In this document: positions 1-9,245 of the stretch, piece by piece
Position numbering within the stretch: the first letter of the stretch is position 1
Layout: each line of letters starts with the position of its first letter
NCBI GenBank assembly: GCA_037176705.1
Contig: CM073889.1
Span: 101,263,890-101,327,889 of the forward strand
Source of the DNA: Molossus alvarezi
Lineage: Eukaryota > Chordata > Mammalia > Chiroptera > Molossidae
Reading direction: 5' to 3'
Length of the DNA stretch: 64,000 bases
The notes under the pieces: model-generated
Databases searched by the model: none
What the model was told of the DNA's origin: nothing
Seen by the model: the letters and a program-made list of their open reading frames with translations, nothing else
Translations under genes and position numbers: made by a program

Positions 1-1439
1 TAGTGAGATTTTGATGTGAGAGTTTGGCTTAAATCCTTTCATGACTGTGAAAAGTGGGAAAGCTTCTCTTTCCCATGTTGGGGTCCCCTCAAATACATAC
101 ACAGGGCTTCTTCTAGGCTAAAATGAATGGCAACTTTGTTGCCCTGAATGTTTAATCTCCCTCCAGCATTCTTTTATTAGTCCTTACTTCCTGCCTTCCC
201 TGGCCCCCAAAATAGAAGGAAGGAGTTGATCAATTTCTTTCCCAGCAGTGCTTTCATTTTGAAAGGGACCCAGGTGTTCTTAGCTAAAGAAAGACTTAGT
301 AAAGGTAGAATTTCAGGTTTCAGCAGTAAGCTGGTGGGCAGATTTAAAAAAAAAAAAGTATTTGTGAGGTTTTAGTGGCTCTCTTTATATCATTTCCTGG
401 GTGTAAGTCTAATGTTCTTGCACGCACGCACACACCCACATACGCATGCACACTGACATACTCCTTTAGATCCCATTATTTGATTCAGCATACTTTGAGG
501 GCTTTATTTTTGCTTACCACGTTAGTGGGGCCTGGGCTGTCTAAGTGGACAGTGATTGTGTGGCCACACATGACTGCTCATTAACCCACTGTCGGTGCAA
601 AGCTGTTTGACCTTAAGCCGCTCTGGGTCCTATTGTCTGAGCACCTCCTTTTAGCTCTCATTTGAAGCATGATGTTTAGAGCCGGGCCAGCCATTCTGGT
701 GGGGGCCAGCACACACTGGTCCCTCCCCACACCGAGAGTCCTTGGTAACAAGGACAAGCCGCAGACCCCCCTTTCCTTATTTCTAAATCTTAAACGAGAT
801 GGGGCTGGTGAGGAGCGTTCCAGCTCCTTCCCCTGTCTGGGTGGCAGCTGCCGAGATGTGGGCTTCGCTGGCAGAATGCTAATTGGTTCTCCGTGCTGTC
901 TGCCTGGGGCATGGGGGCCGCACGTCCTGAGCTCAACCCCTTCTTTCCAGCCTTTCTCTGCGGAGCGGGGGCCTTGGTGAGCACAACAGGAAGGGGTGGG
1001 CTCTGTCCAGCTGCCAAGAAGCACCTCAGAGGTTATTTGGCTGACCTGGCATATGCCGTTGTGCATGTCTGATGGAAGAGGCTGTGCACGTTCCTCTCCC
1101 CTCAGACTTCTCATGGGCCTGGGGACCAGGTGTTCCCGACTAGTAAGAGTACCAGATGTAGCTGGAATGGGGTCCTGAGGCCTGGGGCCTGTAGGGAGAT
1201 ACCTGAATCCCAGTCTTGCTTGGATCAGAGAGCTGTGTATTGGGATTTGCTCAGGGTTACCCTCTTAGGCTTCTGAGGGAATTCTGTGATATAATAGGGA
1301 AGAGATCATATATTTCTAATTGACCCCTTGTCTAGTTAGTTATAATAAATAAGCAAACATTCATTCATTCAAGACATAAATTAAGTGACCACTCTGTAGG
1401 CTTTGGGCAGATGACATATCTAAGTCACATAGCAAAGGG

Positions 1440-1560
1440 GATCCCTTTGGGTCCATTTTACAGATGGGGAAACTCTGACTCAGTGCGTAAGTAATGGGTC
1501 TCATATCTTGCACTCTAAGTAGCAGGACTGGGACTCAAAGCCAGGCTGTCATATTCCAGT
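1440..1560 (-). repeat. MIR SINE fragment
   Basis: The stretch carries the reverse of the MIR core: a 'ttttacagatggggaaac' motif followed by degenerate 'caggactgggactcaaagcc'. It is old and diverged. Confidence 0.6.
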
Positions 1561-2523
1561 ACCTGCACCTACTGGCTGCTCCACAGCCTCTCCTCTGTCA
1601 GTAGAGATAAAGTAGCTATGGTAGTACGGCAGGCTGCACCCTGCCAGGCCAGAATGCAGAGGTTTTCCTGTGTGTGCCCATGTGCCCGCAAGCATGTGTT
1701 CCATTTGCTGGACAGAACACTTTTGGAGGAGTCAGACCGAATGGAAAAGGGGCAATTCTCCATCTTCTTTCTTTTTGGAAGGGTTAAGTTCTGCCTCCCA
1801 TTTCCAGTTTAAAAGTAAATTGTGCAACTTTCCCCAGAGTCTGTGAGCCCTGGCTATGTGTCAGGCCGAGTCAGTCTGGGTAGGTGAAGGCTCAGCCTGG
1901 CAGCCAGCAGTCCCGTAGAGAAGCCCCCCAGCTGCCTGCATTCCTCTAGCACAGCTTGGTTTCCATGGCACTGACCGTCTGGTGGAGACTTTTGTTCACA
2001 CCAAGCAAAGAGCCCCTCTCTTGTATTGGCTGCACAGCAGAATGTTCCTCTTTCTTTCTTTTTTTCCCCGCTCAAGGAGACATGGCAACGGGCAGGGAGA
2101 GGCTGCTCATGTCAGTAGTGTGGTTTTTGCAGCCTCTAAAACGAGTCATCATGGGCTGTTTTGGGAGGACACTGCTTTTGTACCATCTTTCTTTTGGGTG
2201 CTGGGCTGGGGTTCATCCCACAAGCAACCTGGGCTCCCTTTCTGCCTCTGTCTTACACACGTTTATCTAAACTTCGGGAAACTATTTAGAGTTTCAACCT
2301 CTACCAGTTCTACATGATGAGTTCCACAGTTTTACTGCCCTGTCTGGACAATAGCTTTTCCTTTTGTTTACCCTAAAATTCCTCTCTCAAGCCTCACAGT
2401 GTGCTCCCTGGCTCTATGGCACTGGGATCTGGGGAACATGGTTCTTGAGATTAGATAGCATCTTCTCCTTTTTATGATTGTTTTTGGTCATGTCTCCTCC
2501 CTGCCTTGCTGTTTCTAGATCAG

Positions 2524-2750
2524 GGTTTCTCAGCCTTGGCTCTATTCACATCTTGGGTCAGTTAATGCTTTGTTGTGGGAGCTGCCATGAGGGCTGTTGG
2601 ATGTTTATCAGCATCCCTGGCTTCTATCTGCTAGATGCTTAGTAGCTTCTCTCCCTCTCCCCCAATTTTGACAACCAAAAATGACTCCAGACATTGCCTA
2701 AATGTCCCTTTGGAAGCAAAATCACTCCCAGTTGAGGACCACCGTTCTAG
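2524..2750 (-). mobile_element. hAT-type non-autonomous DNA transposon
   Basis: The ends read 'cagggtttctcagcc' and 'gaggaccaccgttctag', a degenerate hAT-Charlie terminal inverted repeat pair (CAGNGGTTCTCAA-like). The interior 'aatgactccagacattgcc' recurs in a copy at 59740-59905. The subfamily is not assigned. Confidence 0.6.
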
Positions 2751-3129
2751 ATTACTCCCTTCCTTTGCTGTAAATATTCTTTTCTTAACTTTTTCTCTCT
2801 GTATCTGCAGGGTAAGAGCTTTCTAGGTTGGGATGAGTTTGGCTCCCATAATTACTTGGGTTTGGTAATAGTAACTAGTATTTACACTGACAAGCACTTA
2901 ATCTCATATTATGTTACATGAACTGTATGAATTAAAACATTCAGGTTCCATTTTATAGATGATACTGAAGCATGGAGAAGTTTTTCAAAATCTGGTTGAC
3001 AGACAACCTACTTTTAGGATCACTTGGAGAATAAATATATATTTCTGGGGTCTATGCCAGACCTACTAATTAGAATCCCTAGGGGATCAGGGAATCTGAA
3101 TTTTATAGTTTGCAAATTCTTTTTTTTTT

Positions 3130-3430
3130 TTTAAAATGGTTTTGCATTCATGTCGTTCCAAAATTAAAAGAGGGCAAAAGTCTCTTTTATGGTGCCACTC
3201 CCTGACCAGTTCCCTTCCCTGCCCTCCCCCAGCACACACACACACACAGGTAACCGCTGGTGGGTCTTCCAGAGATTTTGTTGCTACAAAGCGGAATCTG
3301 AATTTGTAACCAGCTCCCCAGTGACACTTGTGGTTTTGAAATGTGAGAACCAGTACTCCTCAGTGCCGCTTGCCTGTTCAATCCAGAAAGTTTGCAAGCA
3401 GAAGTGTTTTTTCTTTGTAGCTACAAAATA
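3130..3430 (-). mobile_element. Old L1 fragment (L1M type)
   Basis: An A/T-rich start is followed by a 'cccttccctgccctcccccagc' type stretch and 'ggtaaccgctggtgggtcttccag', resembling the antisense 3' part of mammal-wide L1M elements. It is strongly diverged. Confidence 0.4.
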
Positions 3431-3942
3431 GAGGAATTCTGGAGGCATGGGATATAGATTCTCAGTGTACCTGGTGTCCCCACCCCCTCGCCATTCCACC
3501 CTGGGCCTGATTCATCACCAAAGGAGGGGGGTGAGTTAAGTCCAACTAGAAATAGCTCAGTTAGGGGAGATTGAATCTTCCCTCCAGAAGATGTAGGTAG
3601 CTTAGTTATTCTGTAAAAAGCCTGCTAATCTGAGGCTGGGGAAGGCTCTCAGGGGTACAGTAAATGGGATGAATGGCTTAGTTTCAGCCAGCCTGAATTC
3701 TTTGTAGAACTTCTCTAGTTCTGACAGCCTGTGGTTCTTCAGAGCTGTGTGCCAGGGTGAGGCTTGTGGCCAATTTACTGAATCAGCTGAGGTGTCAGGG
3801 CAGGTGAAGGTGTCACAAGAAAGCGAAGTTCCTGGACTGCAGGCACCAAGTGCCTGGGCTCCGAGGACAGTTTCATTCTGCTTACTTGGACTTGACTTGG
3901 CACACCTGACACACTTGGTCTTGGCTCCTCCTTCTGCTGCAG

Positions 3943-4164
3943 GTTTGGATCCTGCCGGGCCCATGTTTGAAGGGGTGGACATCCACAGCAGGCTGTCCCC
4001 TGACGACGCGGACTTTGTGGATGTCCTCCACACCTACACACGTTCCTTCGGCTTGAGCATCGGGATTCAGATGCCCGTGGGGCACATTGACATCTACCCC
4101 AATGGGGGTGACTTCCAGCCGGGCTGTGGACTCAACGATGTTTTGGGGTCAATTGCATATGGAA
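3943..4164 (+). CDS. LIPG: LIPG exon 5: catalytic Asp and first half of the lid
   Basis: This exon encodes residues 192-264 plus parts of the split codons for Gly191 and Thr265. The acceptor is CTTCTGCTGCAG before 3943 and the donor is GTGAGT from 4165. It opens with the G-LDPAGP motif, whose Asp (codon 3948-3950, Asp193) is the acid of the Ser-Asp-His triad. The block around [15 protein letters not shown] and the stretch [16 protein letters not shown] are lipase-family hallmarks. The Cys at 4125-4127 (Cys252) opens the disulfide-closed lid loop, which continues in exon 6. Against remembered human EL it is near identical, differing in the segment after MFEG (VDIHSR here, ADIHKR in human). No break is seen. 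Family assignment is certain; EL rather than LPL follows from [12 protein letters not shown] in the lid. Confidence 0.97.
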
Positions 4165-4389
4165 GTGAGTTCCTTATGTTCCGCTTCATGGGGAGGTTTG
4201 ACTCAGTTATCGCATCTCCTCCTAAGTCAGCCAAAGTTACTGGGGATCCCAAGCACATTATTATTTATTATTCCCACTCCCCCGACAGTGGCCCTTCAAC
4301 ACTGCCTGCCATTCTTCACCCTACAAACCTGTGCACAGCCTCCCCTTGGCCTCTGTTCTGCCTTCTCATGCTTTGAGGTCCAGTCATAA

Positions 4390-4735
4390 TTGATTCATTT
4401 CTTTTCATAACAAGAAGGATACATGTTTGTTGAAGAAAATCAAGCAATATAGAATTGCATAAAGCAGAAAGCAAACTGCCGCCTCACCTCTCACTCCTGC
4501 CCCTACTTTCACTCTTCAGAAGTAGCCAATATGAATGAACAGTTTCGTGTGTGTCCTTCCAGTCTTTTTCTTTGAAAATTCATTTGTATGTATGAATCAT
4601 TATATTTTTCAAAATTGCATTGTTCTGCAACTTGCCTTTTTCTATCATAATATATTATTGACATTCTTCAACATCAGAGCACATAGATCTTCCCATATCA
4701 TTTTTGTTTTTTAATTTATTTTATTTTTATTCTTA
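4390..4735 (-). mobile_element. Old L1 fragment (L1M type, antisense)
   Basis: The series 'ttgaagaaaatcaagcaata', 'agtagccaatatgaatgaac' and 'ttgttctgcaacttgccttt' matches the antisense 3' region of mammal-wide L1M elements (phrases like 'cactgttctgcaccttgctt'). Related pieces occur at 12300-13030 and 56220-56515. Confidence 0.55.
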
Positions 4736-4739
4736 AAAA

Positions 4740-4941
4740 TTAGATTTCTTTTTAATCTTCACCCGAAGATATGTTTTTATTGATTTTAGAGAGAGAGGAA
4801 GGGAGAAGGAGAGAGAGAAACATTGAGATGAGAGAGAAACATTGATCAGTTGCTTCCCATATGTGCCCTGACTGGAATCGAACCCGTGACCCTTTGGTGC
4901 ACAGGATGACACTCCTACTAACTGAGCCACACTGACTAGGG
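4740..4941 (-). mobile_element. Ves SINE (tRNA-derived)
   Basis: Antisense copy. Its reversed B box (ggaatcgaacccg) and head 'gagccacactgactaggg' are clear. Its tail keeps the terminal stem-loop as CTTC/GAAG rather than CCTC/GAGG, a paired change. Confidence 0.88.
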
Positions 4942-5594
4942 TTTACCTTATTATTTTTAAAGGCTGTGTAATATTCTATAGCATGCATGCACTAGAATGT
5001 ATTTTTTGTAACATGTTATAGAAGTAAACCCAAGGTTCTTTTTCCATTCACTTATCATTAATATTCTAAATAACTGAGTCCATTCCCAGCAGGCTTGGGT
5101 TGAACTGAATTTGCTGCTGAAACAGATGTGTGGCCCAGTGACCGATCTCTTTCTGGATTTCTCATTCACTCACTGTCTTGGATCCTGGCAGCATTTCTAA
5201 GTCGGCCTCAGATGGCTCTCTGTGCTCTGATGCTGTGCCCTTGGGTGTCCTACTCTGCCACAGTGTGATGATACATCCAAGTAGCCCCTGAAGGACTTGG
5301 AGGTCCAGGCAGGGGGAGCTCAGCCCTGCCTCAGGGGATGGGAGGATGGCCTTTCTTAAGGTTGATGGTGTTAGTGAGAAAGGGGTGGGGTGGCTTTGCC
5401 AAGTTTTTCTGAAAAACTTGAACTATTGGCCTTAGCCTCAGATTACAAGAAATAATGATGTATTATGGGCCAGAACATCCAAATTACACTTCTAAATTTG
5501 AAACCAACTGTTTGTATAAACCTGAGCAAATGGCTTCACGTTTATGGGCTTTGGATTATAACGTATAATAAAAAGGATGGGACTAGAATGTGGT

Positions 5595-5795
5595 CCTTTC
5601 CTGAAGTGTTAGCTAGTAAATAGTTTAGGCTTTGCAGGCCAGAGTCTCTGTTTCAAACACTCCACTCTGCTGTTGTAGCACAAAAGCAGCCACAGACAAT
5701 ACGTAAATACACGAGCGTGGCTGTGTTCCAATAAAACTTTATTTACCAAACAGGTGGCCAGCCTGCAAGCCATAGTTTGCTGAGCCCTGGACTAG
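5595..5795. mobile_element. hAT-like non-autonomous DNA transposon
   Basis: The segment with 'ggctttgcaggccagagtct', 'gcagccacagacaatacgta' and 'ttccaataaaactttattta', ending 'agtttgctgagccctgg', matches a common eutherian repeat that I remember as hAT-Charlie derived. The subfamily is uncertain. Confidence 0.5.
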
Positions 5796-6114
5796 ATGAT
5801 GTTTAGCATCTGATCCATTTCCAGCACTTTGAGCCTGTACAACCTTATCAGGACTTGGTGATTCCAACTGCACCGCTGGTCTTCCTCACTTTATTTAATG
5901 CCTGTTGCCTGTGCTCCGTTGCTTGTTATTGCTTTGCATGTATTAGTGTTGTCTTCCTCCTGGAGAGCGAACAGTTAGGCAGCAGGAATGGCCGTCAGTG
6001 CTACATCTTAATGGGAGCCCAGCACATCACCAGGCATGTATTAAGAATTATGCAAACAAGAATATGAACAGCAACAATACAAGTAGTTATGATTGATGAG
6101 GTGCACAATACTTA

Positions 6115-6360
6115 TTTTTTTCTTTTTCTTTTCTTTTTATTTTTTTGATCCTCACCCGACAACATTTTTGCATTCATCTTTAGATAGGGAGGGAGAGAGA
6201 GAGAGAGAGAGAGAGACACATCGACTGGTTGCCACCCACACGACCCCAACAGGGGCCGGGGATGAACTGCAACTGAGGTACATGCCCTTAGTGGGAACCA
6301 AATCCAGGACTCTCTGGTCCACAGGCTGATGCTCTAACCTTGAGCCAAACCGGCCAGGGC
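6115..6360 (-). mobile_element. Ves SINE
   Basis: Antisense copy with a T-rich start, GA-rich middle and 'gagccaaaccggccagggc' head at its right end. It directly abuts a second Ves copy. Confidence 0.9.
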
Positions 6361-6571
6361 TTCTTTTTTTTTTTTTTAAATATATTTTTATTGATTTTTT
6401 TAGAGAGATAGAAACATTAATGTGAGAGAGAAACATTGATCAGCTGCCTCCTTACCATTCCCTGCTGGGGATCAAGACCACAACCCCGGCATGTGCCCTG
6501 TCTGGGAATTGAACCAGGACCTCTCAGTCCATGGGACAATGCTCAAATCCACTGAGCCACACCGGCTGGGC
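6361..6571 (-). mobile_element. Ves SINE, short-tail lineage
   Basis: Antisense copy whose tail is the 'attgattttttagagag' type lacking the CCTCGGGTGAGG hairpin. The head reads 'gagccacaccggctgggc'. It sits head-to-tail with the copy to its left. Confidence 0.87.
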
Positions 6572-6599
6572 ATAGGACTTTTTTTCTTAAAAAAAAAAA

Positions 6600-6662
6600 A
6601 AAATATATATATATATACACATATATATATATACACATATATACATATATATATATATATTT
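6600..6662. repeat. (TA)n / (CATA)n simple repeat
   Basis: About 60 nt of alternating TA with CACA interruptions lies inside the A-rich tail of the outer SINE. It was probably seeded by that tail. Confidence 0.9.
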
Positions 6663-6718
6663 AGAGAGAGGGGGAAGGGAAAGAGAGATAAAAACATCAA
6701 TGTAAGAAACGTCTATCA

Positions 6719-6952
6719 GCCCTGGCCAGTTTGGCTCAGCGGTTAGAGCACTGACCTGCGGTCCAGAGAGACCCGGTTCAGTTCCGCTAAGGGCGCGTAC
6801 CTCGGTTGCAGTTTGTCCCCGGCCCCGGTTGGGTTGTGCAGGTGGCAACCACTTGATGTGTCCCTTTCACATCGATGTTTCTCTCTCTCTCTCTCTCTCC
6901 CTCCCACTCTATGTGAGGAAAAATGTCCTCGGGTGAGGATAAAAAAAAAAAA
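6719..6952 (+). mobile_element. Ves SINE, nested
   Basis: Full copy from 'gccctggccagtttggctca' to 'gtcctcgggtgaggat' plus A11. TSD-like 'aagaaac.tc.at' lies on both sides within the older antisense Ves. It is the only sense-strand Ves inside LIPG. Confidence 0.93.
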
Positions 6953-7095
6953 GAAACATCGATTGGCTGCCTCCTGCATGCCCCCTTACTGGGGATCAAG
7001 CCCACAACCTGGGCATATGCCCTGACCAGGAATTGAACCAGGACCTCTCAGTCCATGGGATGATGCTCAATCCACTGATCCACACCGGCTTGGCC

Positions 7096-7330
7096 TTATT
7101 TTTTTATTTTTCAATTACAGTTTACATTCAGTAGTATTTTGTATTAATTTCAGGTGTGCAGCATAGTGGTTAGACAATCATATACTTTACAAAGTGGCCC
7201 CCCCCGATATTACATTATTATTGACTCTGCCCCCTGTGTTGCACTTCACGTCCCATGGCTGTTGTGTGGCTGCCAGTTTTGCACAGTGCTTACTGACTGA
7301 ACTGGTGGATCGGCGCGACGCTGCTCAAGC
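7096..7330 (-). mobile_element. L1 3'-end fragment
   Basis: Antisense 'tttttcaattacagtttaca' then 'tttcaggtgtgcagcatagt' is the same L1 3' sequence seen at 44719-44753 and 47803-47945. The right limit is unclear because it runs into the pre-exon pyrimidine tract. Confidence 0.65.
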
Positions 7331-7360
7331 TGTGTTCTCTGCCTCTCCCTCCCTCCTCAG

Positions 7361-7603
7361 CAATTGCAGAGGGGGTGAAGTGTGAGCACGAGCGGGCCAT
7401 ATACCTCTTCGTTGACTCCCTGATGAATCAGGACAAGCCGAGCTTTGCCTTCCAGTGCACGGACTCGAACCGCTTCAAAAAGGGGATCTGTCTCAGCTGC
7501 CGGAAGAACCGCTGTAACAGCATTGGCTACAACACCAAGAGGACGAGGAACAAGAGGAACAGCAAGATGTACCTGAAAACCCGGGCAGGCATGCCTTTCA
7601 GAG
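7361..7603 (+). CDS. LIPG: LIPG exon 6: lid end, catalytic His, convertase site
   Basis: This exon encodes residues 266-345 plus parts of split Thr265 and Val346. The acceptor is CCCTCCTCAG and the donor is GTAACC from 7604. The lid closes at Cys272 (7381-7383), giving 19 residues between the two Cys as in EL. His274 (7387-7389, in KCEHERA) completes the catalytic triad. A Cys-rich basic block (CLSCRKNRCN) follows, part of the heparin-binding surface in this family. RNKR at 7546-7557 (residues 327-330) is the proprotein-convertase site at which human EL is cut and inactivated between the lipase and PLAT domains; it is intact here and preceded by KRT instead of human KKM. Lid residues 267-270 read AEGV where human has TEVV. 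Length 243 equals LPL exon 6. Confidence 0.97.
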
Positions 7604-7756
7604 GTAACCCTCAGTCCCCGAAGTGCCCTGAGGACTGTCTTTTCCGTCCTTCTAAATACCTTGTGGAACAGGGCACACCCCAGCCCGGGAGATATGACTG
7701 GCACAGTTAAATCAATCACTGCAGATCAGATTACGTTGTGCATGCCACGGGAAACT

Positions 7757-7847
7757 TAATCTTTATTTTTTAAAATTCTCACCCAAGGATATTTTCCCAT
7801 TTATCTTCAGATAGAGTGGGAGGAAGGGAGGGAGGGAGGGAGGAAGG

Positions 7848-7885
<38 letters not shown>

Positions 7886-8046
7886 TTGATGTGAGAGAGA
7901 CACATTGATTGGTTGCCTCCCGAAGGACCCCAGCCAGGCCCAGGGACTGAACTAAAACTGAGGTACGTGCCCTTGACTGGAATCAAACCCTTGACTTTTT
8001 GATCCGCAGGCTGATGATCTAACCGCTGAGCCAAACCAGCCAGGGC
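7757..8046 (-). mobile_element. Ves SINE
   Basis: Antisense copy from 'attctcacccaaggatattt' to 'gagccaaaccagccagggc', with an expanded (AG)n / (GGGA)n middle. Confidence 0.9.
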
Positions 8047-8229
8047 AGAAAGTTAATCTTTGAATACAAATGGTGGGCCCTCTTTTTGTGATGTGAATCA
8101 TCACTCCATGATCACAGTATTACTGTTTTAAATCTCTCTTGCATTTAACTTTTCAAAGCTGTTTTATATTTGTTTTCTTGTTTTATTATCACAACAAATC
8201 TTAGGAAGGGATCAAAGTGATATCTTGCC

Positions 8230-8380
8230 TTTTTAGAACATGTTATAAAACTATAAGGTTTGTGGGTATTGGGGTGTTGCTTACATATGAGGAAATTGAG
8301 AGTCAAAGAGCATTGGTCCTTAATTCAAAGCAATGCAACAGGAAGGTAGCTGAGCCAGGATCCCCAAAAGGTCTCCTGAA
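8230..8380 (-). repeat. MIR/L2-like old fragment
   Basis: 'acatatgaggaaattgagag' followed by 'gtagctgagccaggatcc' resembles the antisense MIR core. It is diverged. Confidence 0.4.
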
Positions 8381-8585
8381 TCCCCAGTTCAGAGCTCCTT
8401 CTGTATACCACAGTGACCTCTTATGCCATTGGACAGAACAAGATCAGAGAGAAGCTGGAGGCTGGACTAGACCAAAAGGATGGCAGTCCCTAAAAACTCA
8501 GTGTGCTGGGTGACTCATTTTGGGTCAGTTTGCCCTGGGAGAACAATCAAGACTCACAAGTATCTTTGTTCTACTGTCTCTGCAG

Positions 8586-8706
8586 TTTATCATTATCAGA
8601 TGAAAATCCATGTCTTCAGCTACAAGAACATGACAGCAATCAACCCCATCTTTTATGTTACCCTTTATGGCACCAATGCAGACTCACAGATGCTGCCGTT
8701 GGAAAT
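8586..8706 (+). CDS. LIPG: LIPG exon 7: start of the PLAT domain, novel N-glycosylation sequon
   Basis: This exon encodes residues 347-385 with split Val346 and Ile386. The acceptor is TCTCTGCAG and the donor is GTAAGT from 8707; 121 nt equals LPL exon 7. VYHYQMKIHVFS opens the C-terminal PLAT/LH2 beta-sandwich that contacts lipoproteins and heparan sulfate. Residues 360-362 (8627-8635) read N-M-T, an N-X-T sequon. Human, as I remember it, has N-M-G there, so this bat gains a potential N-glycan. The next positions (AINPIF against human EIEPTF) are also changed, the densest cluster of differences seen in the gene. Function is otherwise unchanged. Confidence 0.97.
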
Positions 8707-9049
8707 GTAAGTCCCAAGTTCCCTTTGCTTTGGTGAGGACAAGTTGCTATGAGAATGAGAGCACACAGGAGCATGTGAACAGTGCAGAAGAGGGTAGCGT
8801 TAGTGCTGGGGGGCTCCAGCGGCCTCTGCAGCCCCGTCTCTCTGTACGCTCTCTACCACCAAGCCCTTGACACATGTTTGTGGGAGGGAAACTCCCAGGA
8901 TGAATCAGCAGCGTGAGAAACTGCTGGGTCAGCTAGGCAGAAAGTGCTGTTTCATTTCAGACAACGCCTGACACCTGAGGCTTTAGGGAATTTGGAACAT
9001 CATAAGCGTTATCCCTAGACCATTTCTAATCATCTGCGGGGGAGGCACA

Positions 9050-9180
9050 CAGCAATCTGTGGATACTTGTCGAGCACTCCTAAGGTGCAAAGCGTTAGGC
9101 TGAGTAGTGCTGGGATTGCAGTAGCCTCTCAGGGCTCATGGTCTAGGTGAGAGACAGATATGCACACACTTACACACACA
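9050..9180 (-). repeat. L2-like fragment
   Basis: 'cgagcactcctaaggtgcaa' with 'ggctcatggtctaggtgaga' resembles the antisense L2 pattern ('tgccaggcactgtgctaggt ... catggagcttacattctag'). Confidence 0.45.
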
Positions 9181-9245
9181 ACGGGGTGAGGCAAGTTCCC
9201 CAAGTGCCAAATGGAAGGGATGGGCAGGAGAGGGCTAGAAGTTTT

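Larger units (their letters stand above)
1..3942 (+). other. LIPG: LIPG intron 4, 3' part (non-coding)
   Basis: No exon is recognised here. The stretch holds an antisense MIR near 1440-1560, a hAT-like DNA element at 2524-2750, an L2/MIR-like piece near 2870-2990 and an old L1 fragment near 3130-3430. The rest looks unique. It ends in a pyrimidine tract and CTGCTGCAG acceptor. Confidence 0.85.
6585..7095 (-). mobile_element. Ves SINE, short-tail lineage, split by a younger Ves
   Basis: Tail half at 6585-6718 and head half at 6953-7095 ('ccacaccggcttggcc'). The two halves join at a duplicated 'aagaaac' flanking the + strand Ves at 6719-6952, so this copy is the older of the pair. Confidence 0.85.
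4165..7360 (+). other. LIPG: LIPG intron 5
   Basis: GT-AG intron. It contains an old L1M-like piece (4390-4730), five Ves SINEs (4740-4941, 6115-6360, 6361-6571, 6585-7095 split by 6719-6952), a hAT-like element (5595-5795) and an L1 3' fragment (7096-7330) that reaches to about 30 nt before the acceptor. Confidence 0.9.
7604..8585 (+). other. LIPG: LIPG intron 6
   Basis: GT-AG intron. It contains one antisense Ves SINE (7757-8046) and a MIR/L2-like piece near 8230-8380. Nothing else is recognised. Confidence 0.9.

Noticed and set aside
1..3942. LIPG exon 4 with the catalytic Ser (GXSXG)
   Set aside because: I searched for a GYSLGAH-like coding segment with splice sites and found none, so the window starts inside intron 4.
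3747..4376. 209-codon + ORF around LIPG exon 5 as a separate gene
   Set aside because: Only 3943-4164 is coding (exon 5 between proper splice sites). The rest is intron read-through.
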